A stretch of 64,000 bases of DNA from positions 74,247 through 138,246 of the forward strand of contig CAVYYU010000004.1 of assembly GCA_963772805.1 (NCBI GenBank), read 5' to 3'. Below, piece after piece: positions 1-7,528 of the stretch. The notes below the pieces were generated by a model, which was not told the DNA's origin, did not search any database, and saw only the letters and a program-made list of their open reading frames with translations. The translations under genes were made by a program, and so were the position numbers. Numbering within the stretch: the first letter of the stretch is position 1; each line of letters opens with the position of its first letter. Source of the stretch: Legionella_A sp963772805. GTDB lineage: Bacteria > Pseudomonadota > Gammaproteobacteria > Legionellales > Legionellaceae.

Positions 1-1
1 C

Positions 2-1540
2 AATCGCGAGAAATTCAAGAGCAAATGGACGGCACTTGAGAAATTGGTTGGTGCTGAAAACAGAGTGTCCCAAGTTGCCCATGATCTTGTGAATCATTTT
101 GAGGAAAGAACCGCGGCTATTCGTGGTAAAGGAATGATCGTTGCCATGAGCCGTCATATTGCCGTCCAATTATATAATGCCATTATATCCGAAAGGCCCG
201 ATTGGCATAGTGATGACCCAATTAAGGGTAAGATCAAAGTTATTATGACTGGCTCAGCCAGTGATGATGCTGCTATTCAACCTCACCTTTATTCTAAAAA
301 AGTAAAAGAAGATATAGAGAAGCGGTTTAAAGATCCGGATGATGAGCTGCAATTAGTTATTGTAAGAGATATGTGGCTCACTGGTTTTGATGCGCCTTGC
401 GCCCATACGATGTATGTTGATAAGCCCATGAAAGCCCATAACTTAATGCAAGCGATTACGCGTATTAACCGTGTATTTAAAGATAAAAAGGGCGGTATCG
501 TTGTTGATTATATTGGTATTGCTAATGAGTTGAAATCAGCACTTAAAGATTACTCTAATGCCGGTGGTAAAGGTCGAACCACTGTTGATCTGGCTGAGGC
601 ATTAGCAGAGTTTTTAAAACGCCTTGATATTGTTCGTGATATGTATCATGGGTTTGATTATTCAAGCTATAAAACAAATGCCCATATAATGCTAGTTCCA
701 GCAGCGAATCATATCCTTGGTTTAGATGATGGTAAAAAACGTTATCTTGATGAGGTATTGGGATTATCTAAAGCGTTCAGTTTATGTGGAACCTTGGATG
801 AAGCGAGAGAGTGCAGAGAAGAAGTTGCTTTTTTTCAAGCGATAAAATCGGTTATACAGAAAGCATCCAGAAGTGAGCGCAAAGGGATTGATAAGAATGC
901 AGCCATTAAACAAATCATTGATAACGCAGTGATATCAGAAGGTATAGAAGATATCTTCGAACTGGCAGGCTTAGATAAGCCCAACATTGGCATCTTATCG
1001 GATGAATTTTTAGAAGATATTGCCAACATGCCTTATAAAAACTTGGCTGTGGAGTTATTAGAAAAACTAATCAATGACAATATCCGAGCTAAATCCAGAA
1101 ATAATGTTGTTCAAGAAAAGAAATTCAGCGACAGATTGCAATCCGCTTTAAGAAAATATCATAACCGAGCTATTGAAACGGCCAAAATCATCGAAGAGCT
1201 AATTCAAATGGCAAAAGATTTAGCCGAAGCTAATAAACATGGTGAAGAGCTTGGGCTAAATGATGATGAATTATCTTTTTATGATGCTTTAGCTGAAAAT
1301 GAAAGCGCCCTCAGAGAACTTGGTGATGAGGTCTTAAAGAAAATAGCCCAAGAACTTACTCAAAAATTACGTGGCAGTGTTAGTGTTGATTGGCAAAAAA
1401 GAGAAAGTGTACGGGCAAAAATGCGTAATTTGATTCGCATTATATTGCGAAGATATAAGTATCCACCTGATAAACAGGCAGACGCGATTAATTTGGTTAT
1501 GGAGCAGGCCGCTGCTTTGAGTGATGAGTGGAGTAAGTAG
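2..1540 (+). CDS. hsdR: Type I restriction enzyme R subunit, C-terminal part (5' end outside window)
   Basis: The frame is open from base 2, so the gene enters from the left; the first in-frame start-like codon (TTG at 44) is internal. About 512 residues are present. The helicase motif VI region is visible (MQAITRINRVFKDKKGG, followed by VVDYIG), preceded by the motor-domain segment RDMWLTGFDAPCAHTMYVDKP. After it comes the long helical C-terminal region that HsdR proteins use to bind the methylase core. HsdR is the ATP-dependent translocase/nuclease of type I restriction-modification, acting on unmodified DNA. The N-terminal nuclease and first motor domain, and any hsdM/hsdS, lie outside the window. 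The stop is 3 nt before the next gene, which suggests one operon with the reverse transcriptase. The family is certain; whether the full gene is intact cannot be judged. Confidence 0.93.
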   Translation, partial: NREKFKSKWTALEKLVGAENRVSQVAHDLVNHFEERTAAIRGKGMIVAMSRHIAVQLYNAIISERPDWHSDDPIKGKIKVIMTGSASDDAAIQPHLYSKKVKEDIEKRFKDPDDELQLVIVRDMWLTGFDAPCAHTMYVDKPMKAHNLMQAITRINRVFKDKKGGIVVDYIGIANELKSALKDYSNAGGKGRTTVDLAEALAEFLKRLDIVRDMYHGFDYSSYKTNAHIMLVPAANHILGLDDGKKRYLDEVLGLSKAFSLCGTLDEARECREEVAFFQAIKSVIQKASRSERKGIDKNAAIKQIIDNAVISEGIEDIFELAGLDKPNIGILSDEFLEDIANMPYKNLAVELLEKLINDNIRAKSRNNVVQEKKFSDRLQSALRKYHNRAIETAKIIEELIQMAKDLAEANKHGEELGLNDDELSFYDALAENESALRELGDEVLKKIAQELTQKLRGSVSVDWQKRESVRAKMRNLIRIILRRYKYPPDKQADAINLVMEQAAALSDEWSK

Positions 1541-1543
1541 AAG

Positions 1544-2938
1544 ATGAATTTGGATACACTTGTACAATTTCGAAAATATTTTAACCACAATTTCTGGAGG
1601 GCTTTTAAGAATAAGCCTTTTTTTAATGTACCAAAAAGCAAGGGGGAAAAAGATAAGTTTATTGAAAAACTATATTCGGAAATACAAAAACGAACATATT
1701 ACCCATCAGTTCCAGAGTATTATATTGATCGCGATAAAGGAAATTGTGTCACCAGAATTATTCCCGTTTTTACGCTTGAAGACTACTGTGTTTATTATTA
1801 TTGTATTAAAAAAATTGAGAATAAAATTGCATATAACAGAGTGGAAAATACTTTTGGTGGATGGACATTGGGGGGGGTAATAAGAAAAAGTGAACATGAT
1901 GAAATGGAAGCAAGAAGAGAGCACTTTAATCGTCAAGAAGATTTTGTTGCCGAACTGCATGGGGTATCAGTAAGTGAGTATTCTTTTAATCCTTTGGCAT
2001 GGACTAGAGCATATGGTGACCTAAATGCAAAGCTATACGCCATCGCAGAAATGCAAAACTATCATTATGTTGCTGAGCTTGATATAGCTAATTATTATGA
2101 TTCCATTCGTTTGGATATTTTGGAAGCCCGCATAAGGGAATTAGCAAACGTAGAAGATACTGACATAATTAGTTTACTTTTTCATTTCTTGAACTATTGG
2201 AATAGAAATACAAATTTATATAACAAACAAACGGTTGGAATTCCTCAAGATTTTATGGGTGATTGCTCCAGAATTTTAGCTAACTTTTATTTGCAAGCAT
2301 ATGACAAATACGTATTCGATTTGTGTAAAAAAAACAAATGCGAATATCTGAGATATGCGGATGATCAGTTTTTATTTTCAGAGGATAAAGAGAAGTTAGA
2401 TATCTTAATTTTTAAAGTATCGAAGCAACTCAGCTCAATTGGGTTATCTGTTAATCAAAAAAAGGTGAAGGTTTGTAAAACAGAAGAGTTATTAAAATAT
2501 AGATCATTTAAGATTTTTGATTTACTCAAGGATGATGAGAACAAAAAGGATAAAAATAAGGTAGAACAATTTGTAGATTATTATCTTAATTTGCTCGATG
2601 ATTGTGGCTTATCTAATATTAAAGAGAATGGCACACCTCTATTAAATAGAGCATTATTTTGTCCCGCATTGCGCGAAATAGATCTAGCAAAAAGAACAAA
2701 ATTGATTAGCTGCTACTTGGACGATACCTACTTAAAAAAAGCGGGCACTCAGCATTTTCAGAAAATATACGAATTGCTCCCCGAAACACAGAGGAGCGAA
2801 TTTATTATTAAACTCTACTCGCTTTCAGAAAAATTAATTCATAATTCATTTCATTATCAATTGATTGATTTTTTTGATAAAAATAAAATTGATAGTAAAA
2901 AGATAACTGAAAAAATTAAACAGTTAAGTGAAATATAG
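1544..2938 (+). CDS. Reverse transcriptase of the unknown-group/Abi-like type, coupled to hsdR
   Basis: 464 residues. RT motifs are clear: motif A around D180 (VAELDIANYYDSI), a B-like motif at 232-250 (GIPQDFMGDCSRI), the catalytic YADD at 271-274 (YLRYADDQFLF) and a D-like motif (LSVNQKKVKVCKT). Residues about 330-464 are a helical C-terminal extension with no maturase X or HNH domain, so this is not a group II intron protein. No retron msr-msd is evident in the 3-nt gap upstream. The gene sits directly after hsdR, a typical defence setting. RTs with helical C-terminal extensions (AbiA/AbiK and DRT/UG groups) are known anti-phage proteins; placing this one in a specific group would need a phylogeny. 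The RT call is firm; the defence role is inferred from motif style and position. Confidence 0.85.
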   Translation: MNLDTLVQFRKYFNHNFWRAFKNKPFFNVPKSKGEKDKFIEKLYSEIQKRTYYPSVPEYYIDRDKGNCVTRIIPVFTLEDYCVYYYCIKKIENKIAYNRVENTFGGWTLGGVIRKSEHDEMEARREHFNRQEDFVAELHGVSVSEYSFNPLAWTRAYGDLNAKLYAIAEMQNYHYVAELDIANYYDSIRLDILEARIRELANVEDTDIISLLFHFLNYWNRNTNLYNKQTVGIPQDFMGDCSRILANFYLQAYDKYVFDLCKKNKCEYLRYADDQFLFSEDKEKLDILIFKVSKQLSSIGLSVNQKKVKVCKTEELLKYRSFKIFDLLKDDENKKDKNKVEQFVDYYLNLLDDCGLSNIKENGTPLLNRALFCPALREIDLAKRTKLISCYLDDTYLKKAGTQHFQKIYELLPETQRSEFIIKLYSLSEKLIHNSFHYQLIDFFDKNKIDSKKITEKIKQLSEI

Positions 2939-3016
2939 CTGCGTAGCGGTATGTTAATTTTACTATAAAATCACAGGGTAATCCCCCCATTTTTAACCGA
3001 AGCTAAAAGTAGAGGT

Positions 3017-3844
3017 TTAGGCAGCTAGTACCAATTTTTGCCTTGGGGGAATTCCTCCAATTGCAGTATTTGGTCGTTCATTGTTGTACGTCCAAAGCCA
3101 TTGTGTCGCATGTAGTTGTACCTCAGCAATACTTTCAAATAAATATTGGCTTAACCAGTCATACCTAACTGTGCGGTTATACCGTTCAATATAAGCATTT
3201 TGCTGTGGATTTCCTGGTTGGATAAAGACCAACTGTATCTGATTCTTATCAGCCCATTGTCCCAGCAATTTACTGATATACTCCGGGCCATTATCACAAC
3301 GTATCTGCTTTGGCTTTCCACGCCATTCAATGATTTGATTCAGAGCCCGAACAACCCGCTCTGCCGGCAAAGATAAATCCACCTCGATGGCAAGGCCTTC
3401 GCGATTGAAGTCATCAAGGACATTAAATAAGCGATAGCTACGGCCATCCTCTAACTGATCATGCATAAAATCCATCGACCAGCATTCGTTGATTGCATTT
3501 GGCACAGCCAATACGTCAGGCTTCTCCCTGATTAACCGTTTTTTGGGTTTGATTCGCATGTTGAGCTCCAATTCCCGATAGATTCGATAAACACGCTTAT
3601 GGTTCCAAGCATAGCCCTTCACATTTCGAAGGTATAAAAAACATAAGCCGAAACCCCAATTACGTTGATTCTGAGCTAAACGCATTAACCAATCCGCTAT
3701 TATGGTGTTTTCATCGCTTAGTTTAGGCTGATATCGATAACAGGTTTCACTGATGCTAAACAGGTCGCATGACAAACGAATTGAGACGCCTTTATCAATC
3801 ACCGCCTTATGTGCCAGCTCACGCCGGCGCGACGGTGTTACCAC
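3017..3844 (-). CDS. IS3-family transposase OrfB (rve integrase core)
   Basis: 275 residues. It has an HTH_21-like N-terminus and a DDE integrase core: D at SMDFMHD, D at RCDNGPEY, E at NAYIERYNRTVRYDW. Its start overlaps the end of OrfA by 7 nt at an A-rich run next to GTGG, the usual place for programmed frameshifting that makes the OrfAB transposase. It looks intact and is identical in sequence to the protein at 59192-60019. Confidence 0.93.
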   Translation of the reverse strand: MVTPSRRRELAHKAVIDKGVSIRLSCDLFSISETCYRYQPKLSDENTIIADWLMRLAQNQRNWGFGLCFLYLRNVKGYAWNHKRVYRIYRELELNMRIKPKKRLIREKPDVLAVPNAINECWSMDFMHDQLEDGRSYRLFNVLDDFNREGLAIEVDLSLPAERVVRALNQIIEWRGKPKQIRCDNGPEYISKLLGQWADKNQIQLVFIQPGNPQQNAYIERYNRTVRYDWLSQYLFESIAEVQLHATQWLWTYNNERPNTAIGGIPPRQKLVLAA

Positions 3845-4122
3845 TTTTTTTCAATGGCTTCCCTTAGAATCTCGGCTTTCAGGCGCTCTTCAGCATACAT
3901 CTTTTTAAGACGACTATTTTCAGCTTCCAGCTCTTTTAGTCGCGACATCATGGACACATCCATTCCGCCATATTTAGCGCGCCATTTATAAAATGTAGCC
4001 GAGCTGATGACATGTTCTCGGCAAAGCTCTGGAACAGGGGTTCCGCCTTCGGATTGTTTTAGAATCGACAGTATTTGGCTGTCTGTAAATTTTGATTTTT
4101 TCATGCAGAATCTCCTGTGCAT
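3838..4122 (-). CDS. IS3-family transposase OrfA (DNA-binding)
   Basis: 94 residues. The N-terminal helix-turn-helix (TDSQILSILKQSEGGTPVPE) is followed by a leucine-zipper-like coiled coil (RLKELEAENSRLKKMYAEER) ending in EAIEKKW. This is the standard OrfA layout that recognises the IS ends. The HTH_Tnp_1 form and the 4-bp target duplication both point to the IS407 subgroup. Confidence 0.92.
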   Translation of the reverse strand: MHRRFCMKKSKFTDSQILSILKQSEGGTPVPELCREHVISSATFYKWRAKYGGMDVSMMSRLKELEAENSRLKKMYAEERLKAEILREAIEKKW

Positions 4123-4254
4123 AGGTTACGAGAAAATTCTACTTTTGGCATCAGTTATTTTTCGGGGAGATTACCACAGATCTTAAGTTAAAAATGGGGG
4201 CTTTACATTATAATGTGTATTAGATTGTGTATTAGATTCGACAAGATATGACAT

Positions 4255-4395
4255 TTATGTTGAATGAAAGAGAGTTACCCACCAAGCCTCAACAATCATA
4301 ACCATAGCCAAAGTATCCAATTCACAATATTTCAATAAAGCGTTTCTAAGCTCTTCTCGCTCAAAGTCGCTCATATGTTCTCCGTAAGGTATAAT
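4255..4395 (-). pseudogene. 3' remnant of a DUF2779-type gene
   Basis: Read leftward this frame ends IIPYGEHMSDFEREELRN then ALLKYCELDTLAMVMIVEAW and stops at 4255-4257. The block with LLKYCELDTLAMVMI resembles the extreme C-terminus of DUF2779 proteins, which carry an exonuclease-like domain. Only about 45 residues remain and no upstream homologous sequence continues, so this is a gene stump. Family assignment is from memory of the motif and is moderately sure. Confidence 0.5.
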
Positions 4396-4710
4396 CTTTG
4401 ATTTGTATAGAAACAGTATAATATAAGTATAAGTCAGGACAAACGCGAGTCTCGTCTAGGTGAGTAACCTATTCTTAATGTAATTAATGATTAAAACTCT
4501 GTTCTCTACTATTGTGAATAACTGCATATGAGAAAGCGTCATTAGAATAAGCAAATTTTTTTAAAATAGTATTAAATTTATTTAATCATTTTACTGTGTC
4601 ATAAAACGTGACATAACTGTGACCGTACTAGGCCGTTCTAGGCAGTAACAGGCCGTTTTTAACGATTTTGACGCATCGCAAGGTATTGATTAATAACGAA
4701 TTTAAAACTA
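4396..4710. other. Non-coding stretch before att copy 1
   Basis: No coding frame is convincing here. The DNA is AT-rich, then turns into short GC-containing repeats (GTCATAAAACGTGACATAACTGTGACC at 4597-4623 in pieces, and AGGCCGTTCTAGGCAGTAACAGGCCG around 4630-4655). Related motifs lie beside the other two att copies and may be binding sites for an integrase or excisionase. Confidence 0.4.
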
Positions 4711-4770
4711 GAGTATCAGGCTTCGAACCAAGGTGTCGGGGGTTCGAGTCCCTCCGAGCGCACCATTTTT
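4711..4770 (+). other. att-like site 1: 3' part of a tRNA (probably tRNA-Arg)
   Basis: The block runs from GAGTATCAGGCTTCGAACC to the terminal CGAGCGCACCA. It holds a tRNA T-arm (GGGGG TTCGAGT CCCTC), the 3' acceptor strand and CCA. The putative anticodon region reads CTTCGAA, giving TCG (Arg), but the stem is imperfect and the 5' half of the tRNA is absent. The same 55 bp recur at 21426 and 41116 in the same orientation. This is what tRNA-targeting integrases leave as attL/attR. No integrase gene is in the window. Confidence 0.75.
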
Positions 4771-4771
4771 A

Positions 4772-5444
4772 GGGTCTTTCCCAATTACGGGGGCACTTCA
4801 AGTTAACAGCAGAGTACCCTAACACGCGTTCTATAATTTTCAAAGTTTCTAAACCCATAAGCTCTTCGTTGTATCAATTTCATTTTTCGATGAAAGCCTT
4901 CTGTAATTCCATTTGATTTACTAAACCTCCACATACAAGCAATCTCTTCTTTCCATGAATCCAACGTTTTACCAAGCGACGCCAAAGCCTTAAAAGGGCT
5001 TACTTTAAGTGCATCGAGCATCCCCAGGAATCTGGGTATTAATTTACGACAACGTTTTCTGGTAAGCATTTTCCGCATTAAGATTTGATGTAGTCGCTGC
5101 TGAAACTGGTAGATAGCCTTTATGGCGGGGTTTTCAGAAAGAAATACATTCCGTTTGATTTTTCTCTCTGGTGTAAGGTTGTCGGGTCTTGTCCTTAACA
5201 AAGCTAATATACCCCGGTTACTCTTCACTCTGCTGGATAGTTCTCTATAGGTCATCATACATTGATGTTGCATTAAACGAATGACATGAAACCTGTCTGC
5301 CACTATTTTGGCATTTGGGAAATGCTTCTTGACGATTGAGCGATAAGTACTACTTAAGTCCATACAAACTACTTTAACTCGTTCCTTTCCCTTTAGAGAA
5401 GCTAGATAACTGGAAAGGTCAGTTTCACTTCTGCCCTTAACAAT
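4772..5444 (-). pseudogene. ISL3-family transposase, N-terminally truncated by an IS3-family element
   Basis: The frame 4803-5444 encodes a DDE transposase of the ISL3 type: VVCMDLSSTYRSIVKKHFPN, ADRFHVIRLM, and near the end SNGITEGFHRKMKLIQRRAYGF. The left IS end is GGGTCTTTCCCAATTACGGG at 4772, right next to att copy 1. The gene is cut at 5444 by the IS at 5445, so the zinc-finger and HTH N-terminus is lost. A second fragment of the same IS 3' end lies at 33286-33360. Confidence 0.85.
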
Positions 5445-5676
5445 TATAGCGGGCGCAAAATCTAGACCATTTTAACAAAAAGTTAAGATATAATTTCTCG
5501 CTCAATTTCTATTATCATTAAGCCACGGCACAGCCGGGGACGGCGATGACCGTGACGTGATTCCGGGCAGCTTTTGTTGCCCGAATCCTACACCCTGTTT
5601 ATTCGAATCACGTCTTCAAATATCCTGGGGTTTGGGGCAGAGCCCCATTACACACAACGGCGCGATAGCGCACCAT

Positions 5677-6513
5677 TTAGTGTAATATTTTTCTATGAAT
5701 CTCGCTGGGTGTTCGCCCGTTAAGACTTTGGTGCGGTCTTTCGTAATTATAAAAACGGTAGTATTCTCTTATCGCATCCCTTACTGAGACTACGTTTTCC
5801 CACTCCTGTAGGTATATGCATTCATACTTTGTTGAGCGCCATAGACGTTCAACAAAAATATTGTCTGCCCAGCGGCCTTTACCGTCCATGCTGATATCAA
5901 TCTGATGCTTTTTAAGAACATCAGTGAAATCCTTGCTTGTAAACTGCGACCCCTGATCGGTGTTAAATATATCACAACGTGAGTGAGCCAATACTCGCTC
6001 AAGCGTTTCCACACAAAAATCAGCCTCCATATTGATGCTGAGCTGCCAATCCAGCACAAAACGGCTGTACCAGTCTATGACGGCGATTAAATACACAAAC
6101 CCGTGTTTCAGCCGAATGTAGGTTATATCCGTGCTGAAAACCTGACATGGTCGTACAATCTCGACGTCATGTAACAGATATGGATATACCTTATGCTCCG
6201 GGTGCGGTTTACTCGTATGCGGGCCTGGTGCAAGTGAGTGTAACCCCATGTGCTCGTAGGCCCATCGTGTCTCATGGCGTTTACATGGCTGATTATGCAA
6301 GGAAATATAATCGCTCATTTGCCTTGTACCAAAAAACGGGTATTTCGTGTAAATTTCATCGACCAAGCGTAGCAATGCCAGCTGCTCATCGCTGAACACT
6401 TTGGGCCGTGGTGCATAATAAACACTGGAACGGCTTAGATCCAGTATTTCGCACTGTTGGCGCACCGATAACAAGGGATGACGGGTTTCAATCCAGCCGA
6501 GTCGATCATCCAC
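5677..6513 (-). CDS. IS3-family transposase OrfB of element B
   Basis: 278 residues with the rve integrase core: D at STDITYIRLKHG, D at FNTDQGSQFTS, E at NIFVERLWRSTKYE. The start is GTG inside GTGGATGA, overlapping the OrfA stop, so it may be made by translational coupling or frameshifting near the A-run in OrfA. Intact and identical in the other copies. Confidence 0.93.
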   Translation of the reverse strand: MDDRLGWIETRHPLLSVRQQCEILDLSRSSVYYAPRPKVFSDEQLALLRLVDEIYTKYPFFGTRQMSDYISLHNQPCKRHETRWAYEHMGLHSLAPGPHTSKPHPEHKVYPYLLHDVEIVRPCQVFSTDITYIRLKHGFVYLIAVIDWYSRFVLDWQLSINMEADFCVETLERVLAHSRCDIFNTDQGSQFTSKDFTDVLKKHQIDISMDGKGRWADNIFVERLWRSTKYECIYLQEWENVVSVRDAIREYYRFYNYERPHQSLNGRTPSEIHRKILH

Positions 6514-6799
6514 TGAACACCTCAGACTTTTTTTTTAGAAAATCATTTTCTACTTTTAAACGGCCAATTTGTTCATATAATTCACCAAGTTGGTTTTCAT
6601 AATCAGTAGTCTCCGATTTGTTCTTATCACTAAATAAATCCGGAAACAGCGCCAACGCTTGTTTTTTCCATGCATTAATTTGAGTCGCATGGGCTCCATA
6701 TTTTGAGCTAATTTGTGCTAATGTTAGTTCGGCTTTAATCGCCTCCAGCGCAATTTTCGCCTTTTCTGCTGGAGTGTATTTTTTACGCTTTTCGCTCAT
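6506..6799 (-). CDS. IS3-family transposase OrfA of element B
   Basis: 97 residues: HTH_Tnp_1 helix-turn-helix (KIALEAIKAELTLAQISSKY) followed by a coiled coil (LGELYEQIGRLKVENDFLKK). A run of nine A residues close to its 3' end is a plausible slippery site. The promoter upstream in the IS end contains TATAAT inside TTAAGATATAATCC. Confidence 0.92.
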   Translation of the reverse strand: MSEKRKKYTPAEKAKIALEAIKAELTLAQISSKYGAHATQINAWKKQALALFPDLFSDKNKSETTDYENQLGELYEQIGRLKVENDFLKKKSEVFSG

Positions 6800-6878
6800 T
6801 ATTGTAACCTTGTTTATGAGCGAGGATTATATCTTAATTACCCTGCTTTAGTGGTCTGAATTTCTTGACCCACTATAG

Positions 6879-7040
6879 TGTTTTATTGAGTTGCTAAAAC
6901 AAAGTCCTGAAGGCCTGAATACAAGTAAAACTGCTGAACAAATAAAAATATCAGCCAGAGCCACTCGAACCTGGCTATTAAAATTAATTGAGATGGGGCT
7001 TGTAACTGAAATTTATTCCAGCTCACAAGATCCTCACTGA
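6879..7040 (+). pseudogene. C-terminal stump with a winged-helix domain
   Basis: The open frame reads FIELLKQSPEGLNTSKTAEQ, then IKISARATRTWLLKLIEMG and ends SSSQDPH before TGA at 7038-7040. The pattern, a helix-turn-helix with ISARATRTWLLKLIEMGLV, resembles the winged helix found at the C-terminus of Fic-like and similar regulators. Its upstream part was removed at the IS border (6877). A precise family cannot be given from 53 residues. Confidence 0.45.
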
Positions 7041-7528
7041 TTTTATTTTTTAAGATCAGATTAAAATCAAAGAATAAAAGATGTATGAAATGGCGTTATT
7101 ATCTATTCCCATCATGTCACATTTATATGCCATAACTTGTCAATAATAAATTATTCAATTCTGACATTCAGATTATAAAATGACTGTCATATTAAAAAAT
7201 ATCCCGTAGCATATTTGTAACAAAGTGAAATGTGGTTTTTGCATGGAGATTGGTTGGTAAGTTGCAAATCTCGAACTTGGTAGAATACACATTCCGTTCT
7301 TAAAAGACCCCATGATCTTCGCGTGTCCCATGCGAGATAATAAAATTCATCCTGATTTATAGTGAGGATTTCTTAGCGAGTCACAGGAACGAGTGTATAG
7401 TACTGTCACCTAGGTCCTAGAATATGATAATTTGTATGTTGCTTACAGCTCACTACAGGTTGTCTTGCTACTTCGATGTGAAATAACACGCAAACTATGC
7501 AAAAAATGATTACTAAGGACAGAATATA
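7041..7528 (+). promoter_or_regulatory. norB upstream region
   Basis: This 488-bp gap has no convincing coding frame. It carries a sigma-54-like box TGGTTGGTAAGTTGCA at 7251-7266 (GG and GC ten bases apart), about 265 bp before norB, and a single NsrR-like half-site AAGATGTAT at 7078-7086. E. coli uses sigma-54 with NorR for its NO reductase, but no norR is visible here. Both sites are weak predictions; no strong 23-bp NsrR palindrome like those at 11313 and 13566 was found. Confidence 0.35.

Larger units (their letters stand above)
2977..4175 (-). mobile_element. IS3-family element, IS407-like, copy 1 (intact, with target duplication)
   Basis: Terminal inverted repeats start GGTAATCCCCCC on the left and end GGGGAGATTACC on the right. 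The element is 1199 bp and is flanked by the 4-bp direct repeat ACAG (2973-2976 and 4176-4179). A 4-bp duplication fits the IS407 subgroup of IS3. A complete copy of the same length lies at 59152-60350 and a broken one at 29086-30888. It inserted just downstream of the reverse transcriptase gene. Confidence 0.92.
5445..6877 (-). mobile_element. IS3-family element B, copy 1 of 4 (1433 bp)
   Basis: Ends are TATAGCGGGCGC on the left and GACCCACTATA on the right, giving the inverted repeat TATAG(T/C)GGG. Copies of exactly 1433 bp also lie at 24905-26337 and 36763-38195, and a fourth runs off the window from 62875. Flanks here are AAT and GTG, so there is no target duplication. The two sides also carry unrelated genes (ISL3 transposase, wHTH remnant). 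This suggests recombination or adjacent deletion after insertion. Confidence 0.93.

Noticed and set aside
1360..1641. Minus-strand open frames over hsdR and the RT gene
   Set aside because: They lie opposite well-conserved coding frames, lack ribosome sites and show no domain.
4711..4770. A complete tRNA gene at the tRNA-like repeats (also 21426 and 41116)
   Set aside because: Only the 3' part is present; the 5' acceptor strand, D-arm and a paired anticodon stem are missing, so these are att copies.
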